DNA from: Tipula vernalis | Lineage: Eukaryota > Arthropoda > Insecta > Diptera > Tipulidae | Reading direction: 5' to 3' | Assembly: GCA_958295665.1 (NCBI GenBank) | Contig: OY282560.1 | Location: forward strand, 189,072,561 to 189,136,560 | Length of the DNA: 64,000 nucleotides | The notes under the pieces: model-generated | Told to the model about the DNA's origin: nothing | Database searches by the model: none | Seen by the model: the letters and a program-made list of their open reading frames with translations, nothing else | Shown here: positions 10,836 to 22,489 of the stretch, piece after piece | How the letters are laid out: every line of letters starts with the position of its first letter | Numbering within the stretch: position 1 is the stretch's first letter | Made by a program: the position numbers and the translations under genes

Positions 10836-13800
10836 CGTATTTTTCTATAGTATTTGGTGTTACCCAAAACCCAATCCCCAAAAACTAAAAATGGAAAATA
10901 TCCCAAAATTCGTTTTGGGCGATTGTGTGCAGTCTGGCGAAATCCTCTATAAAAAATAACGAGAAATTCAAAATCACTCAAACTCAATTTTTCGCCAAAA
11001 AAAAGAAGACCAAAACTGGCCCTTGCTTCGACGGTTGCTGATTTAAATTTGGTCGCCCGTGTGCGTAAATTCTTGTAGAGAAAAAATTAAATGTTGGTAG
11101 TGTAATCTATATAGTCAACTGTCTTTCAATAAATTTCAACCAAGCACAATCTTTATAAATTCATTGCGCAACTTAATGATTGGTATACCCTTATCACTGT
11201 GTGAATGGATTTCCATTTTTTCACTGTTTTGTGTTCTTTTGTTACTTGTAAATTTTTATAAAAAGAAAAAAAAACGAAAAAATACCCTTATCGTTCAATA
11301 AATTGACAATGCCCAATATTGCACAATAAAAGTGATAAAATCGTTGTGCTACTAAGTGGGCTTTATAGAATTAACTTATTGGACATTATTCCAATTTAAC
11401 AATGCCCAAATGGCCAGAATTTTTTTTTGGGTTTTAAAGCCAATAAGGATTTGGTCTGTTTTGTCGTATATTGTACTATATATCTTAAAAAAGTGCAAAT
11501 CTGCCTTTTCCAGACTATTATAAAATTATTCTTAAATCATCCTTTTCCAGAATATTTTGGAATTAAATCTTAATTGTACATATTTGCGTGTATGCGGGTT
11601 CACTTTCAATATGAGTATTTTGGCTCGTTTCTAAGTGGTAATTATCGCCATTTTTTTTTTGTCCTTGTGTCACTTAAAAAAAAACATCACCTCCTTAAAA
11701 AGTTAGGTGTCCAAGAAGGCTATGTCGCGGACCCGCAAGATTACACTATACTGCAAAAGACAATGATTGGCAAATATCGAAGATTAATCAAAATATTAGG
11801 TAATTATTTATTTACAGCTTTCAAGTAATTTTTATAATCGCACAAAACTTTTGGGTTCAGTGTTGAGTAGGCTTCAGTACTGTAAAACTGTAAACAGCGG
11901 TGTTTATTTGCTTGTTAGACGTCAAGATTGTGATTACAACCTGCTCTGCCGGACCACTAAAAACATTTAAGTTTTCTAAATGTATAGCCATAGTAATCGC
12001 GTAATTTCTCTAGTCTTGAATAAATAAACCATTCATGAAATCCATTATCAAAAATCATCAAAAAAAAAAAAAAAATTTAAAGCCAATAACAATAAAAACC
12101 CAAACCAAAATTTTATGACATCATAAAAGCTTCTTTTGAAATCAAATGTTGTGTATAAAACAACAAAAATCGTGCGATATTTAAGACATGTTAAAACCAA
12201 CAAAAAATGTCTTAATTTTCGTGTGTTACCTATATTTAAAACCAAAAAAAAAAAACAAAAGAAAATTTAAATAATTAAAATAAAAAAAAAAAAATAATTA
12301 AAAATTTGAAATTTTTAAGACAAATATCGCGGCTTCTGTATTTAGTTTTATGCTGCTACCTCACAAAATATTTTTTTTTTTTGTTTGTTGTTGTTCTCCG
12401 TGTGTTTTCTTTAAAGTAGTTTTGCGTTAATAAATCATTTAGTTAATGAATTAATTAACAAATATTTATTGTATTTGTTTGACAATTTTTTTGTCATTTT
12501 TTTTTTTTTTTGTTTTCTTTAGTAGTACACATAGCTTAGAAATATCGCCAATGTGTACAAAACATACACAAGAAGGCATTGACATATACATATAAATATG
12601 GTGTAGCCTATACTCACATTAACATGTAACAATTTATCAAATAATAATACAACAAGCTGAAGATTGTTTGAAGATCAAGTTCGTTGAATATTTTCGGAAA
12701 GTTTCTTTTGAAAGTTTTTTTTTTTGTTTTTGAGTTTTGATGAAATGCAATTTCCGCGTATATTTGCTTAATTAAATTATGTTTATTTTGCGGTTTTACT
12801 TTAAACGAAAAAAAAAAATCAAAAAACTAAAATAGGTACTTGTTACAAAAAGCTATATCGGTAGAAAAAAATTACTTTTCGCGGCGGCAAATTTTGATTA
12901 GATAAATCGTTTTATCTAAACACGTGTGCGTCTTTATATATTTATTCAAAGATACGCGTATCACGGTGGAGATTTTTGGTTATTTGAATTAAGATTAACA
13001 TAAATTAATTCAGTATAAATAAACAAATAACAAAAAATGAGTACCCGGTACATATTGAACTTTCTCTCTGTAACATGGATTTATTTATGTTAAATAGATA
13101 CGGTGTTTATATTTACGTAGCATAATATGGCGTTAGATAATTAATTTTCAGGTGTAGTTGCCGCTTATATTTTTTTACTTTACTGCGAAATTTAGTTTAT
13201 ATACAAATTTACCAGAAATTTAACGTGAGAGTATAAACTAAGTAAATATTTAAGCCCTTTAGAATAAGGCTTGAATAATATCGAAAATGTTGAATAATCT
13301 CAATGGCTCAAGTAAAATTTTAATCTGAACGACAGTCTGAAGTGGTATCGATACCAATTCTACTTTATCGGAGAAGATTTTCCAGTTTACCTACTTAAAA
13401 ATCATTATGAACTTTGAAATTAATATTTTTGAAGGTAAATTCAATCTTTTGTTTATTTTGATTGATAAACAGAATTCTTTGAATTAAAAATTATTATCTC
13501 TTAAAATAGACTTCTCGAGTTAAAAATAATGTTTTATCTTCTTTAAATTAATACATTGACCTTTTCATCAAAAGTATCAGTATATTTCAAATAAATGTAA
13601 CTTTTAAAAATGAAAGACTACAGGACATTAAAATTAAATTAAAGTATCAGTATAAAAATATAAAACACTAGCTTACAATTTTTATATTCAACTTAACTAA
13701 AATTTAAACAAAACAAATTAATTAAACAATATAAAAAATAAAATTAATACCATATATGATAATCAAAAGAAATGTATTGAACATAAAACTAGGGAGTCCC

Positions 13801-14029
13801 GATGTTCGAAAACATTATATTGAGAATATGGGGCTAAAAGTTATCAACAACAATAATTTAGTTCCAATGAAAGAAAAAAAGCAAATATGTCTAAATATAA
13901 AATTTACAAATCAAGATTAAATGTTAAATAAAAGATTTTAAAAAACATCACTTAACTCCATTCAAGCATATTATGTTTGTCGGTAATTGATTGAACATGC
14001 TGGGCGTACTATGAATAAAAAATCTTCTA
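10836..14029. other. No recognised gene; AT-rich with poly-A/T runs
   Basis: Dominated by A/T tracts (notably 12055-12300, 12360-12515 and 12715-12830). One ORF at 11574-11828 (plus, 84 codons) has a slightly less biased second half, VQEGYVADPQDYTILQKTMI, and ends near a GGTAATT that resembles a splice donor. I do not recognise it, and it may be chance. No other feature is supported. Confidence 0.5.
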
Positions 14030-14400
14030 AAGAACTCTCTTTTCGAAACAGAGACAATGCATAAATTGCCTCACAAGGAATATGTTCTCTCTTTTATTTT
14101 ACGATTGCCGCTTCGAAGGAAGAAGACCAACCCCAGATTGTGATTCCATAGCTTAACCGTGACTGAACCGACTGAATTTTGAAAACCATTGCTTTTGATT
14201 TTTCACTTATGAGCATAAAGTGCGAATCAGCCCATTGACGCAAAAATACTAAGTCTCCTTCCATCCATTTCTCTACTATACATTTATGGATGTCCCTTTA
14301 GAGGAAGATGAAACAATGAATTTGTATATATTAAGAATAGTATTGGACCTAAAACCGACCCTTGTGGAACACTGTAATTTATACAGAACCACTCAAAACC
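14030..14400 (-). pseudogene. Reverse transcriptase fragment (CR1-like non-LTR)
   Basis: On minus, 14340-14385 translates as QGSVLGPILFLIYTNSL, the motif just before the catalytic YADD box of Jockey-superfamily reverse transcriptases. More decayed text follows downstream to about 14030. The catalytic box itself is not visible. The same minus-strand element supplies the linker and endonuclease pieces at 14975-15660, from which it is separated by a MITE at 14431-14952. Confidence 0.75.
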
Positions 14401-14430
14401 CGAAACCACTCAACCACCAAAAAATATTTA

Positions 14431-14952
14431 AATCAATTGATTTTTTCGGCTTTTTATAGACAAATATGTATATTAATTGTTCATGCGACATTCCCAATAT
14501 TTTCGATTTGGTAAATCAGAAAAATAAAGAGGCCTCATAACTAATCTACTGAAAAAAGTAGAAGTATTATTCCTCTCCTTCCCGTACTTTAGCACAAGGG
14601 CCAAGAGTTATACAAATGTATTATTCTTCAAAAATGAGAATCCATGCGTTCTTTATGTTGGTCTTAAGTAAGTTCTGGCCAGATACTTAATGTGACTGGC
14701 GAGAGTTGTATTTTGGTAGTTTGGTCGTAGCTACCTGATGAGTAGACCAAACTACCATCATAACGAACTCATGGAAGGTTTTCATTTTTTACATTTGTAT
14801 AACTCTTGACCCTTGGACTAAAGTACGGGAGAGGGTAGGGGGAAACGGGAGAGATTTCTACTTTTTTTTCTGATTTATCAAATCGAAAATATTGGAGCTG
14901 TCATGAACAATTAATATATTTATCTATAAAAAGCCGGAAAAATCAATTGATT
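14431..14952. mobile_element. 522-bp MITE with long TIRs and TA duplication
   Basis: Both ends begin with the palindromic word AATCAATTGATT (14431-14442 and 14941-14952), flanked by TA on each side. The TIRs run about 170 bp inward and include CGGCTTTTTATAGA, TTAATTGTTCATG, AATATTTTCGATTTG and CGTACTTTAG. The centre holds a small hairpin (TGGTAGTTTGGTC / GACCAAACTACCA). The TA duplication points to Tc1/mariner- or pogo-type mobilisation. It sits inside the CR1-like retroposon remains. Confidence 0.88.
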
Positions 14953-14974
14953 TACAGACAGACAATTTAAATTC

Positions 14975-15972
14975 TTAATGAAAAATATTTATTAAATTCA
15001 TTTGCCATTGCATCACGCAATTACGAAGGATTGAACCATTTGAGTCGATAATACTTTGAAGTTTCGACTTTCGTTTAGATATGCCAAGAATAGAGTTAAT
15101 TAGCTGCTCTTTTGTCCATTTTGACATGATATATGAATTTATTACGGTAATATTGCTTTTTTGATTCGTCACATTCTAATTTCGATATTTTACCTAATTC
15201 GCATACCTTACAACGTAATTTCAAGTTATTTGGGTGCTTAGATAAAATACATACTAACTTATTTTGCTTCTTAATCAATTTTAATAGTCTTTAGTGAATT
15301 TTTGAAATGCTTCAGAAGCTGAAGTTACTTTCAGAACTTCAGCCTATTATTCAATAAGTAATATTTTCTATAACTGTATATTATTAGTACTTTTCCTAAA
15401 ATTGTTGACTACAACCATGTACCTGCGCCAGAGATTTTAATCGAAGTGAATGTTAGCGTTAATATTTGCTCTTATAAATATATGATCTATACATATTGCA
15501 GTGCTGTTAGTTATTCTCGTAGGTTAATTAATCCAGTGATTCAAACCCAAAAGAATACTAATATTCATGTCACCAATGACAATAACATTTTTAGTAATAA
15601 TCTGCGCTTTTAATAATAATTTGCCTGTTAAAACTAACATTTTCGACGGAGATGACTCCTAAATCAGTACTCTTTGAATGGCATAATCATTGATGTTGTA
15701 TTCATGTAGTTATAAATCGAGGAACACCAGATGTCACTTTGATACCATTGGATTTCTTATTGCCAATTATTACATATTGTAGATGTTTTGCTAAGTATGA
15801 CTTGAACCAATTAATACTCTAATGAAAATCCAAATGAAAATAGACTTTGGATTGGTTTCCAATCAAATGCCTTACAGAAATCCGTATAAGCTACGTCTAC
15901 TTGATGTTTTTCTATCTCCTTTATTATTTGGCTGATTATTTCAATTTTTAGGCAAAAACGTATGCTGGATGA
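14975..15972 (-). pseudogene. CR1-like non-LTR fragments: RT N-terminal part, endonuclease tip, EN-RT linker
   Basis: Three minus-strand pieces. At 15720-15960 the text reads VDVAYTDFCKAFD, then (after a frame change) SYLAKHLQYVIIGNKKSNG and KVTSGVP, which is the palm of a Jockey-superfamily reverse transcriptase. At 15540-15620, VIVIGDMNI is the GDxN motif of an AP-type endonuclease. At 14975-15290, ESKKQYYRNKF and INSILGISKRKS..IIDSNG form the linker normally found between endonuclease and RT. The order RT, then endonuclease, then linker along the minus strand is not colinear with one element. Either two copies lie side by side or there was a rearrangement. All pieces contain stops and frame changes. 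Confidence 0.78.
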
Positions 15973-16065
15973 CAGATGTATGACGTATTAGTGTCGATTT
16001 CAAAGCGTTGCTTACAAGTTGATATTCTTCTGTAACATTGCAAATTAAAAACAAGCCAGATAGAA
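15973..16065. other. Short spacer
   Basis: Unassigned bases between the retroposon fragments and the MITE starting at 16066. Confidence 0.4.
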
Positions 16066-17806
16066 TAGGCGCTTTCAGGTCCGTTAACCGTTGGCAGCAT
16101 GTTGAGCAAAATAAACATGTTGTATTCTGAATGCAACCGATTTATCGAACATTTCATGGCAATGTAATAGATCGATTGTCATTTTTTGTATCAGTAAATT
16201 TTCAAAGCCAACATGTTGCGAGACCTGGATGCGAATTTCAGTCCAAAAATGTGCGATGTGCGAGTGCGAACCGGAAAGTAATAGTATTCGTAAAATATAC
16301 GTGTATGCGAGCAAAAACATTTATCATATGGAAAGAAAAGCAATACGAAATAGATGTAGTCTTACTTTGGGAATTTTACAACAATGCCGCATATTTTCAT
16401 TCCGGAATGAATAGTTTCAAATCAAGTTTTTGTAGGTATAGAACTATTCAAATTTTTGTTGTTTTTTTATTCAATTTTTAATGTCAATTGGTAAAATTAA
16501 AAAGCAAATTTTTTTCGGTTTTTATTTTGAGCATAATTTGCATTTTTTGCTATAAAAACAGATATTTGCAAAAACCAGGGTAAAAAATGTAATTGTCGTG
16601 AGCCAATCTCTCAAGTCCCTAAGCAAGTGTTGTGTAACTGACTATGTGCTTATAATCAATTATCTCGTTACATAAACGCCAGCTTTGTGGATTTTGATGA
16701 ATAAAAATTACTTTCACTAATATTGGATATCAAGACACAGGTAATCTGTGCGATCAACGCATAGGTAACCTGTGGATTAGCGTGAATTTTATTATAATTT
16801 ATTATTCCTAAATAGTTGCAAATACCCTTCCTTTCATTTTTCGAATAAAAGAGTACCGAATATTTATTTATCAATTTATATTATTTGTAGTTTAGACATT
16901 AGAGCAGATAACGCTACGTTAGAGTTCGAGTTCGGATTGCGTTAAGGTATATTTGGTTAACGCAAGTCTATTTGCAGGTATTACTTTTCCAAATTTTCAA
17001 AAATTTACAACAGTACGATTGGCTGGAACTCACAGAGATCCCGCACTCAATGTCGCAATGGGCACATGGCGCAAGCTAGTGATTCAAATCTAATAGACAT
17101 AAGTGTACTGCATCCTTAGCTAGCAAACTGAATGAATTTAGACTAAGGCATGGGTGATAGACTAACGACCCATCAAGTTTAGAAAGTCTGGCGAGAACTA
17201 TAAAACCCCCGAAGGATAAACCATAGAGAAAGAAAATGTGGTCAAATGCGGGTCGAGCTGTAAGAATTGCGAATTTTTCTGTGCCGCACAATTGATCATC
17301 CAACACGCCGCGACCAACCGCCGAGTCCACGCCCCAACCTACCGTAAATGGAATGAGATAGAACAAGCAGTATCCACAAGTAAAGACTGCAATTGGGACT
17401 GCAACAGAATAGTCCTACAACCAATTACCTGTAGAATATTACGTTAAGCTGTAATAAATAAAATAATTTAATTTAAAAATTTATATTAAATTCAATAAAC
17501 ACCAAACACTTACCATTGTGAAGGATCTTCGATAATTGACTAATGAAAAAACAAAAATCATAACACACCACAAAAAAAGCATGTGCAACTTGTGAAATTT
17601 GGGAATGTAAGCAGCAAAAAATTTGAACCGATTTCGCCCGATTCAATTATTTTTGATACTTGCGATGACAAAAATGCACTAACACAAGTAAAATATTTGA
17701 CACAACACAATCGCAAAAAGTATATTATACACCGTGTACGTATACGAAACGCACATCGCACATAGCACATTTTTTGGACTGAAATACATGTCCTGAAAGA
17801 GCCCAA
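16066..17806. mobile_element. Small MITE (same family as 33464-33636), split by an insertion
   Basis: The left part (16066-16227) and right end (17791-17806) together match the intact 173-bp MITE at 33464-33636. They share GGCGCTTTCAG at the start, AGCCAACATGTTGCG near the end, and CCTGAAAG.GCCCAATGA at the terminus. The roughly 1.56 kb between them is a separate element. Continuity across the gap is judged from the intact copy. Confidence 0.85.
16228..17790. mobile_element. 1.56-kb non-autonomous element nested in the MITE
   Basis: The ends are inverted copies of TTTCAGTCCAAAAA followed by TGTGCGATGTGCG-like text (16237-16270, and in reverse at 17745-17785). The inverted similarity continues to a GTGTATGCG/CGTGTACG region. 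The interrupted MITE supplies flanking ACCTG and TCCTG, a possible 4-5-bp target duplication. ORFs inside (16131-16481, 17076-17366, 17558-17806) match nothing I know and overlap the TIRs, so I treat them as chance. Confidence 0.75.
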
Positions 17807-18284
17807 TGATAGAAACGTACGTTAAACTTGCATTCACAGTATTGTTTTCGCTCTGCGTTTCGATAATGTTTTCAGATTTTAGTTTTTGTTGTTGTTTTTC
17901 TTCACGATATTAGCAAAGAAATGCTCCTTTGACATATAAAAAACTTATCGTTCCCATGCAAAAAAATACAAGTTTGCTACCAATATTATTTAGTGGCACT
18001 AACAAATACGAGTATAGTGGCTAAGGCGATGAAAACAACATCGAATCCAAAAAAATTTGTCAACCATAGTAATTTTTTGTTGTTTTCGTAATATAAAATT
18101 TGAAACTTATCAACACATCGATATTTATTTTTAAAATGAGAACTGTCAATCATTTTTTTTTATTGTTTTTGACAAATTGCCAACTTCATAATGAATGATT
18201 AATACCTCAACAGATAACAGACTTCGCTTCTCTTCGCCTTTATGATTTTTTGCAACCACATAGATGCCGCTAATCAGACTTTTA

Positions 18285-18462
18285 GGCCCGATTTTATGAA
18301 CGCGGATAGAAGATTAATCGGCGGATTAATCGTCGATTGGATTGTATGAACGACGATAAATACGAAAATTTATACAATCAACGAAGAAAAAAATCGTCGG
18401 TTGAAGATTAATCTGTATCGCCGGATTTTTTTTTAATCTATCCGTGTTCATACAATCGGGCC
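18285..18462. mobile_element. 178-bp Harbinger-type MITE with TTA duplication
   Basis: Starts GGCCCGATTTTATGAACGCG and ends with the near-complement (ATCGGGCC), flanked by TTA on both sides (18282-18284 and 18463-18465). The inverted similarity continues almost to the centre (GATTAATC..CGGCG, TTTATACAATC). A 3-bp TTA duplication with GGCC-type ends fits the PIF/Harbinger superfamily. Confidence 0.85.
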
Positions 18463-18510
18463 TTACTTATATGAAAATTGTTTGGGCTTTGAGAACAAAT
18501 ATTTTCATAA

Positions 18511-19192
18511 AAAAATATTGCATCAAGCATCAGAACGGTATGGTCAATCAAGGAACCCGAGAAAATCGGCTCAAGCTTAGATGAATGGAAAGCAGAAGGA
18601 AATATTACATATAAAGACGTTGATTTCTTGTATCCATCACGTTCTGATGCAAAAGTGTTGAATAAATTAAATTTAAATGTGCTCAAATGACAAACGGTTG
18701 TATTAATCGGGCAATCTACATGTATTCAATTAATTGAACGGTTTTACGATGTGATCGATGGAAGTATTTCAATCGACAGTAAAGATGTATCATCTCTATC
18801 GTTTAGACAACTGCGATCACAATTGGGTGTTATGTCTCAAGAGCCGGCCTTATTCGATCGAACAATTACCGATAATATTGCTTATGGTAGCAGTAAAGCC
18901 GAAGGTTTCACAATCCGAAGTTATTGAAGCGGCTAAAAATGCAAATATTCATAATTTCATTACATCGCTTCCGCTTGGTTACGATACCAGAGTTGGCGAA
19001 AAAGCTTCCCAAATATCAGGTGGCCAAAAACAACGTATAGCTGTTGCACATGCGCTAATTCGTAATCCACAAATTCTACTGCTGCACGAAGCAACATCGG
19101 CGATCGACATAGAAAGTGAAAAAATTGTTCAAGCTCTTGATGCGGCCAAAGAAGGATGAACATGTATCACAATCGCTCATCGTTGGTGAAAT
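18511..19192 (+). pseudogene. ABCB (P-glycoprotein-type) nucleotide-binding domain 2, pseudogene
   Basis: The sequence reads as the second ATP-binding domain of an insect multidrug exporter. In order it shows SSLDEWKAEGNITYKDVDF (A-loop region), a damaged Walker A, the Q-loop [18 protein letters not shown], the signature [15 protein letters not shown], the Walker B region [10 protein letters not shown], and TCITIAHRW (H-loop). Damage: a TGA stop before the Walker A (near 18687). Walker A is reduced to IGQSTC, so the glycine/lysine loop is lost. There is a frameshift near 18900, the Walker B aspartate is changed to histidine, and a stop comes at 19157. Transmembrane domains and the rest of the gene are absent. 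The fragment lies between the inverted ends of the element at 17831-19445. Confidence 0.9.
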
Positions 19193-19452
19193 GATTTATT
19201 ACGACCAAATTTAAGTTTCAATAGATGTTTTTTACAATTACTCTCTTATATGCCCATTTGGATGTACATTTCGGCTAAAATTACGAGTTTCCAAGTATTT
19301 ACTATAAAAACAACAACAACAAATCTAAATGTCATTCGTCGCAAAAAACGATCAGTTAAAAAAAATAATTAAATAATTGTTGTAGTTGTATAACGATAAA
19401 TCCAAAACAAGATCGTAACGCAGAGCGAAAACAATACTGTGAATGGAAGGTA

Positions 19453-20005
19453 CAGTAGAATTCGCTTATAATGAACGGTCATGGGACAAATAATTTTGTT
19501 CATTATAAACGTGTGTTCATTTTAACCGTAAATACTTGGTTTGTGCATTCGAAACTAACTTACATATGTAACTTATGTAACTGTGATTTCCAAAAATTTA
19601 CGAAAGTTAAAAAAAATACATAGACACCAGAAAAAAACTCAAAATATTTCCCTATTTCCGTTACATTGTTTCTAGTAATCTAGTATATGTATGCACTATA
19701 CACGAATCCATACACACATTACATTAAAAAAAAAAAATATGTACGCAAAATTATGTATGTGAATATGAATGAATAGACTAAAATATAATTAAAAAAACGA
19801 AACAAATAATGATCGATGTTCATTATAACGGTAGATTTTTGTACTTGACAGGTATTGTAGGAACATTTATAAGTTTATAAACGAAGTTTATTATATGTAG
19901 TGGAAACAAGAAAAATTGATTATGTAAATTTAAGGGACTTAAAAAATCGTTCATACTAACCGTGTGTTCATTATAAGAAGGGTTTGTTATAAACGAATTC
20001 TACTG
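19453..20005. mobile_element. 553-bp pogo/Tigger-type MITE with TA duplication
   Basis: Left end CAGTAGAATTCGCTTATAAT; the right end is the complement of CAGTAGAATTCGTTTATAA. Both are flanked by TA (19451-19452 and 20006-20007). The interior repeats TTCATTATAA words on both strands. CAGT ends plus TA duplication are typical of pogo/Tigger-mobilised elements. It starts only 8 bp from the end of the ABCB-carrying element. Confidence 0.88.
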
Positions 20006-22489
20006 TAATAGATTTTTTTCATTTTTGTAATTTTTATTTTGACATGTTCTTAAAATCATATTAACTTGAAAGTTAAACCGATACAGAAATTTAAATTTTT
20101 TAAAGATAAATTTTGTATATTACTTGCCATCATTTAAACTAAGTCCTTTATTTCTTTGGCTGGACGGTTGTAAATTTACCAGGTCATAAATGGTTATTGT
20201 TGGTTCAAGAGATTTGGAAATCAACATAAAATCAATCGTCTATTAAGCACTTCACATCAGGAATCGTTTGTTAAAACTTTAAAAGTTTATTCATTACTGT
20301 ATCACTGTCCACTTAAATTCAAGCAAGTGGGTGTTATGCTAAGGCAGAAGCAGGCCAAAATATAAATAAATTGATTGGTTGAACTACAGAAAGGCATTTT
20401 TTGTAAAACAAGACAAACTCAAACAAAGCCAATTTCAATACAAATACCAAATGTGGCACTATGAAGACAACTAACTTTACCTGTTTATTTTACCTATCAG
20501 ATTACGCCGAATAGTACCTTCAATACTATAATTTAAATGTTTCAAATTAACGGTTTTCTACTTAATTAAATATAAAAATTGGTAAATTTTTCTACTTAAA
20601 TTAAAAATTTTAATTTAAAATAATTCCTTTTTCAATGTTTAAGTAATTTTAATAACCGAATTTGGACAGCCGTTAATTATACTGGCTGACGTTTTTTTAT
20701 TTTTTTTTTTGTAGAAATGGAGGCGGCATCAGATGATTTTAATCAATTTTGATAAGCTTCTGAACATCAAATTAAAATTTCTCCATCACGACTCAGTTTC
20801 AAATAAAGTTATTTTAATCTTTTTGATTTGTCTTATTTTCCTCCTTAAGAACCAGCAAAAACTGAATTGAATTTTTTTTTTGAAAATTGATTCATAAATG
20901 AAAACCTTGCTTCAGCTGTAATTACTAATGATGCTACTTGGTTACCTAATGGATAAAATGATTTGATTCCACAGTGCACATTTGATGAAGGCAAAAATCA
21001 TTGAGAAAAATTGTGTAAAAGAAAGTAAACCAACGATAAAATGTATACTTCAAGATTGAATTATTATTTTGTGAAATAGAGCCACGTCCTGCTCCATACT
21101 GGAGCGTGTGTATTATTGGATCTCAAAAATTACTACAGCAGAAGTTATTTAAAATTAAATGCAATATATTTTTTTTTATATCTTTTTTAATTTAATTTGG
21201 AGTTGGAGCTATAATTCTTTGAAACACAATTTTTTATTTTATTTTTATAATTTACGTATTATATTCTTTAATTTGTCGATGTATTTAAAATAATAAATAA
21301 ATAACACATTAAAAAATTTTTTTTTTACATTATGAAAATACACACAAAATTGTTATAGTTTTAACTTTCATTAATGTGACAATAATTTATTTAATTTCTT
21401 GGAATACCGGTTTCGGACGTTCGTCCTTCTTCAGTTCCTAATTGACTATTCATCATATAATTCTTATTTTTTACTCTATCTTTTCTTATTGAACTATGTT
21501 GTCTCGAACATAACTATGCATATGTTACGGTTAAAATGTTAAATTGGTAATTATGTATAATCCTCGGTTATTATATATATAATCACCAGTATTTTGATGA
21601 AGATAAATTTACATAATAACTGGTAAATAATTAGAATTACCAATTTATCACTTTGACCATAACATATAAATTAAAATTTTCAAAAAACATCTGTGTACGT
21701 TTCATTTGCAAATCATTGGTAACCATGGTAACATACTTAAAACACATCTTGATTACAAAAAATTCGAATTCAGTTGAATGTTTGCTTATGCTGATTTCTG
21801 ATGTTTTACTCGAATTTTTTTGTTGTTGTAAGGTGATGTACCTATTTGAAATTTAAATCTTAAATTAGTGAACGAAAGCTGAGAGCACAATGTTTAATTA
21901 TTAAAATTTGATATAATTAATTAATCATTTTTAAAATAATTAAAAGTTATCCAATATTTATTCCATTCATTAAAAAAAATCTGTTTCGAAAAATTTCGAA
22001 ATGAAATTTGTTCAAGTACGGCACTTATTCGGAAATACTTTTTTTGATAAAGAAAGGTATATAAAAGAGCAGTAAGACTATAAAATAAAATTTGCTCCAT
22101 ATATTTTTGTGACGTAATCAATATGATTTTTGGGCGATACCCTATCCATGTATACATATTGCTGGCTTATTCAAAACTACATCTCCTAGAAACAAAAATT
22201 GAACAAATTTTTTTTTTTTTTTTAATCAAAATTTTGATCCGAGTAGCTCTTTGCATTTCATTATTTAGTAAACTATTTAGTACTGATTCAATTAACACGA
22301 ATATAACATGCAACCTTCCCAGTTTCAAAAATGTGGTGATTAACACTAAACCTACCGACACTTCATATATACCAATTCCTAAAATTCATGAAGCTTAAAA
22401 ATGTTGCAATTACGTTGAATATAGCAAATTCTAATCGAAATTTTAAAAATGTGTCAAATGACCCAGTCGTGGTATAGGTTTAGTGTTAA
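20006..22489. other. No gene seen; two small inverted-repeat structures
   Basis: AT-rich DNA. At about 21523-21662, GTTACGGTTAAAATG..TAAATTGGTAATT is mirrored by AATTACCAATTTATCAC..GACCATAAC, suggesting a small foldback. At 22338-22489, TTAACACTAAACCT is mirrored exactly by AGGTTTAGTGTTAA about 125 bp further on. A TACCGGTTTCGGACGTTCGTCC word at 21404-21425 looks like the end region of some repeat, but I cannot name it. Confidence 0.5.

Larger units (their letters stand above)
17831..19445. mobile_element. TIR-bounded element carrying an ABCB transporter fragment
   Basis: A perfect 29-bp inverted repeat marks the ends. It starts CATTCACAGTATTGTTTTCG at 17831-17859, with its complement at 19417-19445. 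Similarity continues imperfectly inward (CGAT..TGTTTT..ATTT). Inside are a Harbinger-type MITE (18285-18462) and a pseudogene of the second nucleotide-binding domain of a P-glycoprotein (18511-19192). I see no transposase. No clear target duplication flanks the ends. The structure is that of a non-autonomous DNA transposon that has picked up part of a host gene. Confidence 0.75.

Noticed and set aside
11574..11828. 84-codon plus ORF as a possible host exon
   Set aside because: Only its second half has unbiased composition, there is no recognisable motif, and a GGTAATT donor alone is too weak.
12048..12245. 65-codon minus ORF
   Set aside because: It is made of A/T tracts, giving phenylalanine and leucine runs; chance.
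16131..16481. 116-codon plus ORF
   Set aside because: It crosses the junction between a MITE and the element inserted in it, and its sequence matches no family.
17076..17366. 96-codon minus ORF
   Set aside because: It lies inside a non-autonomous element and resembles no known protein.
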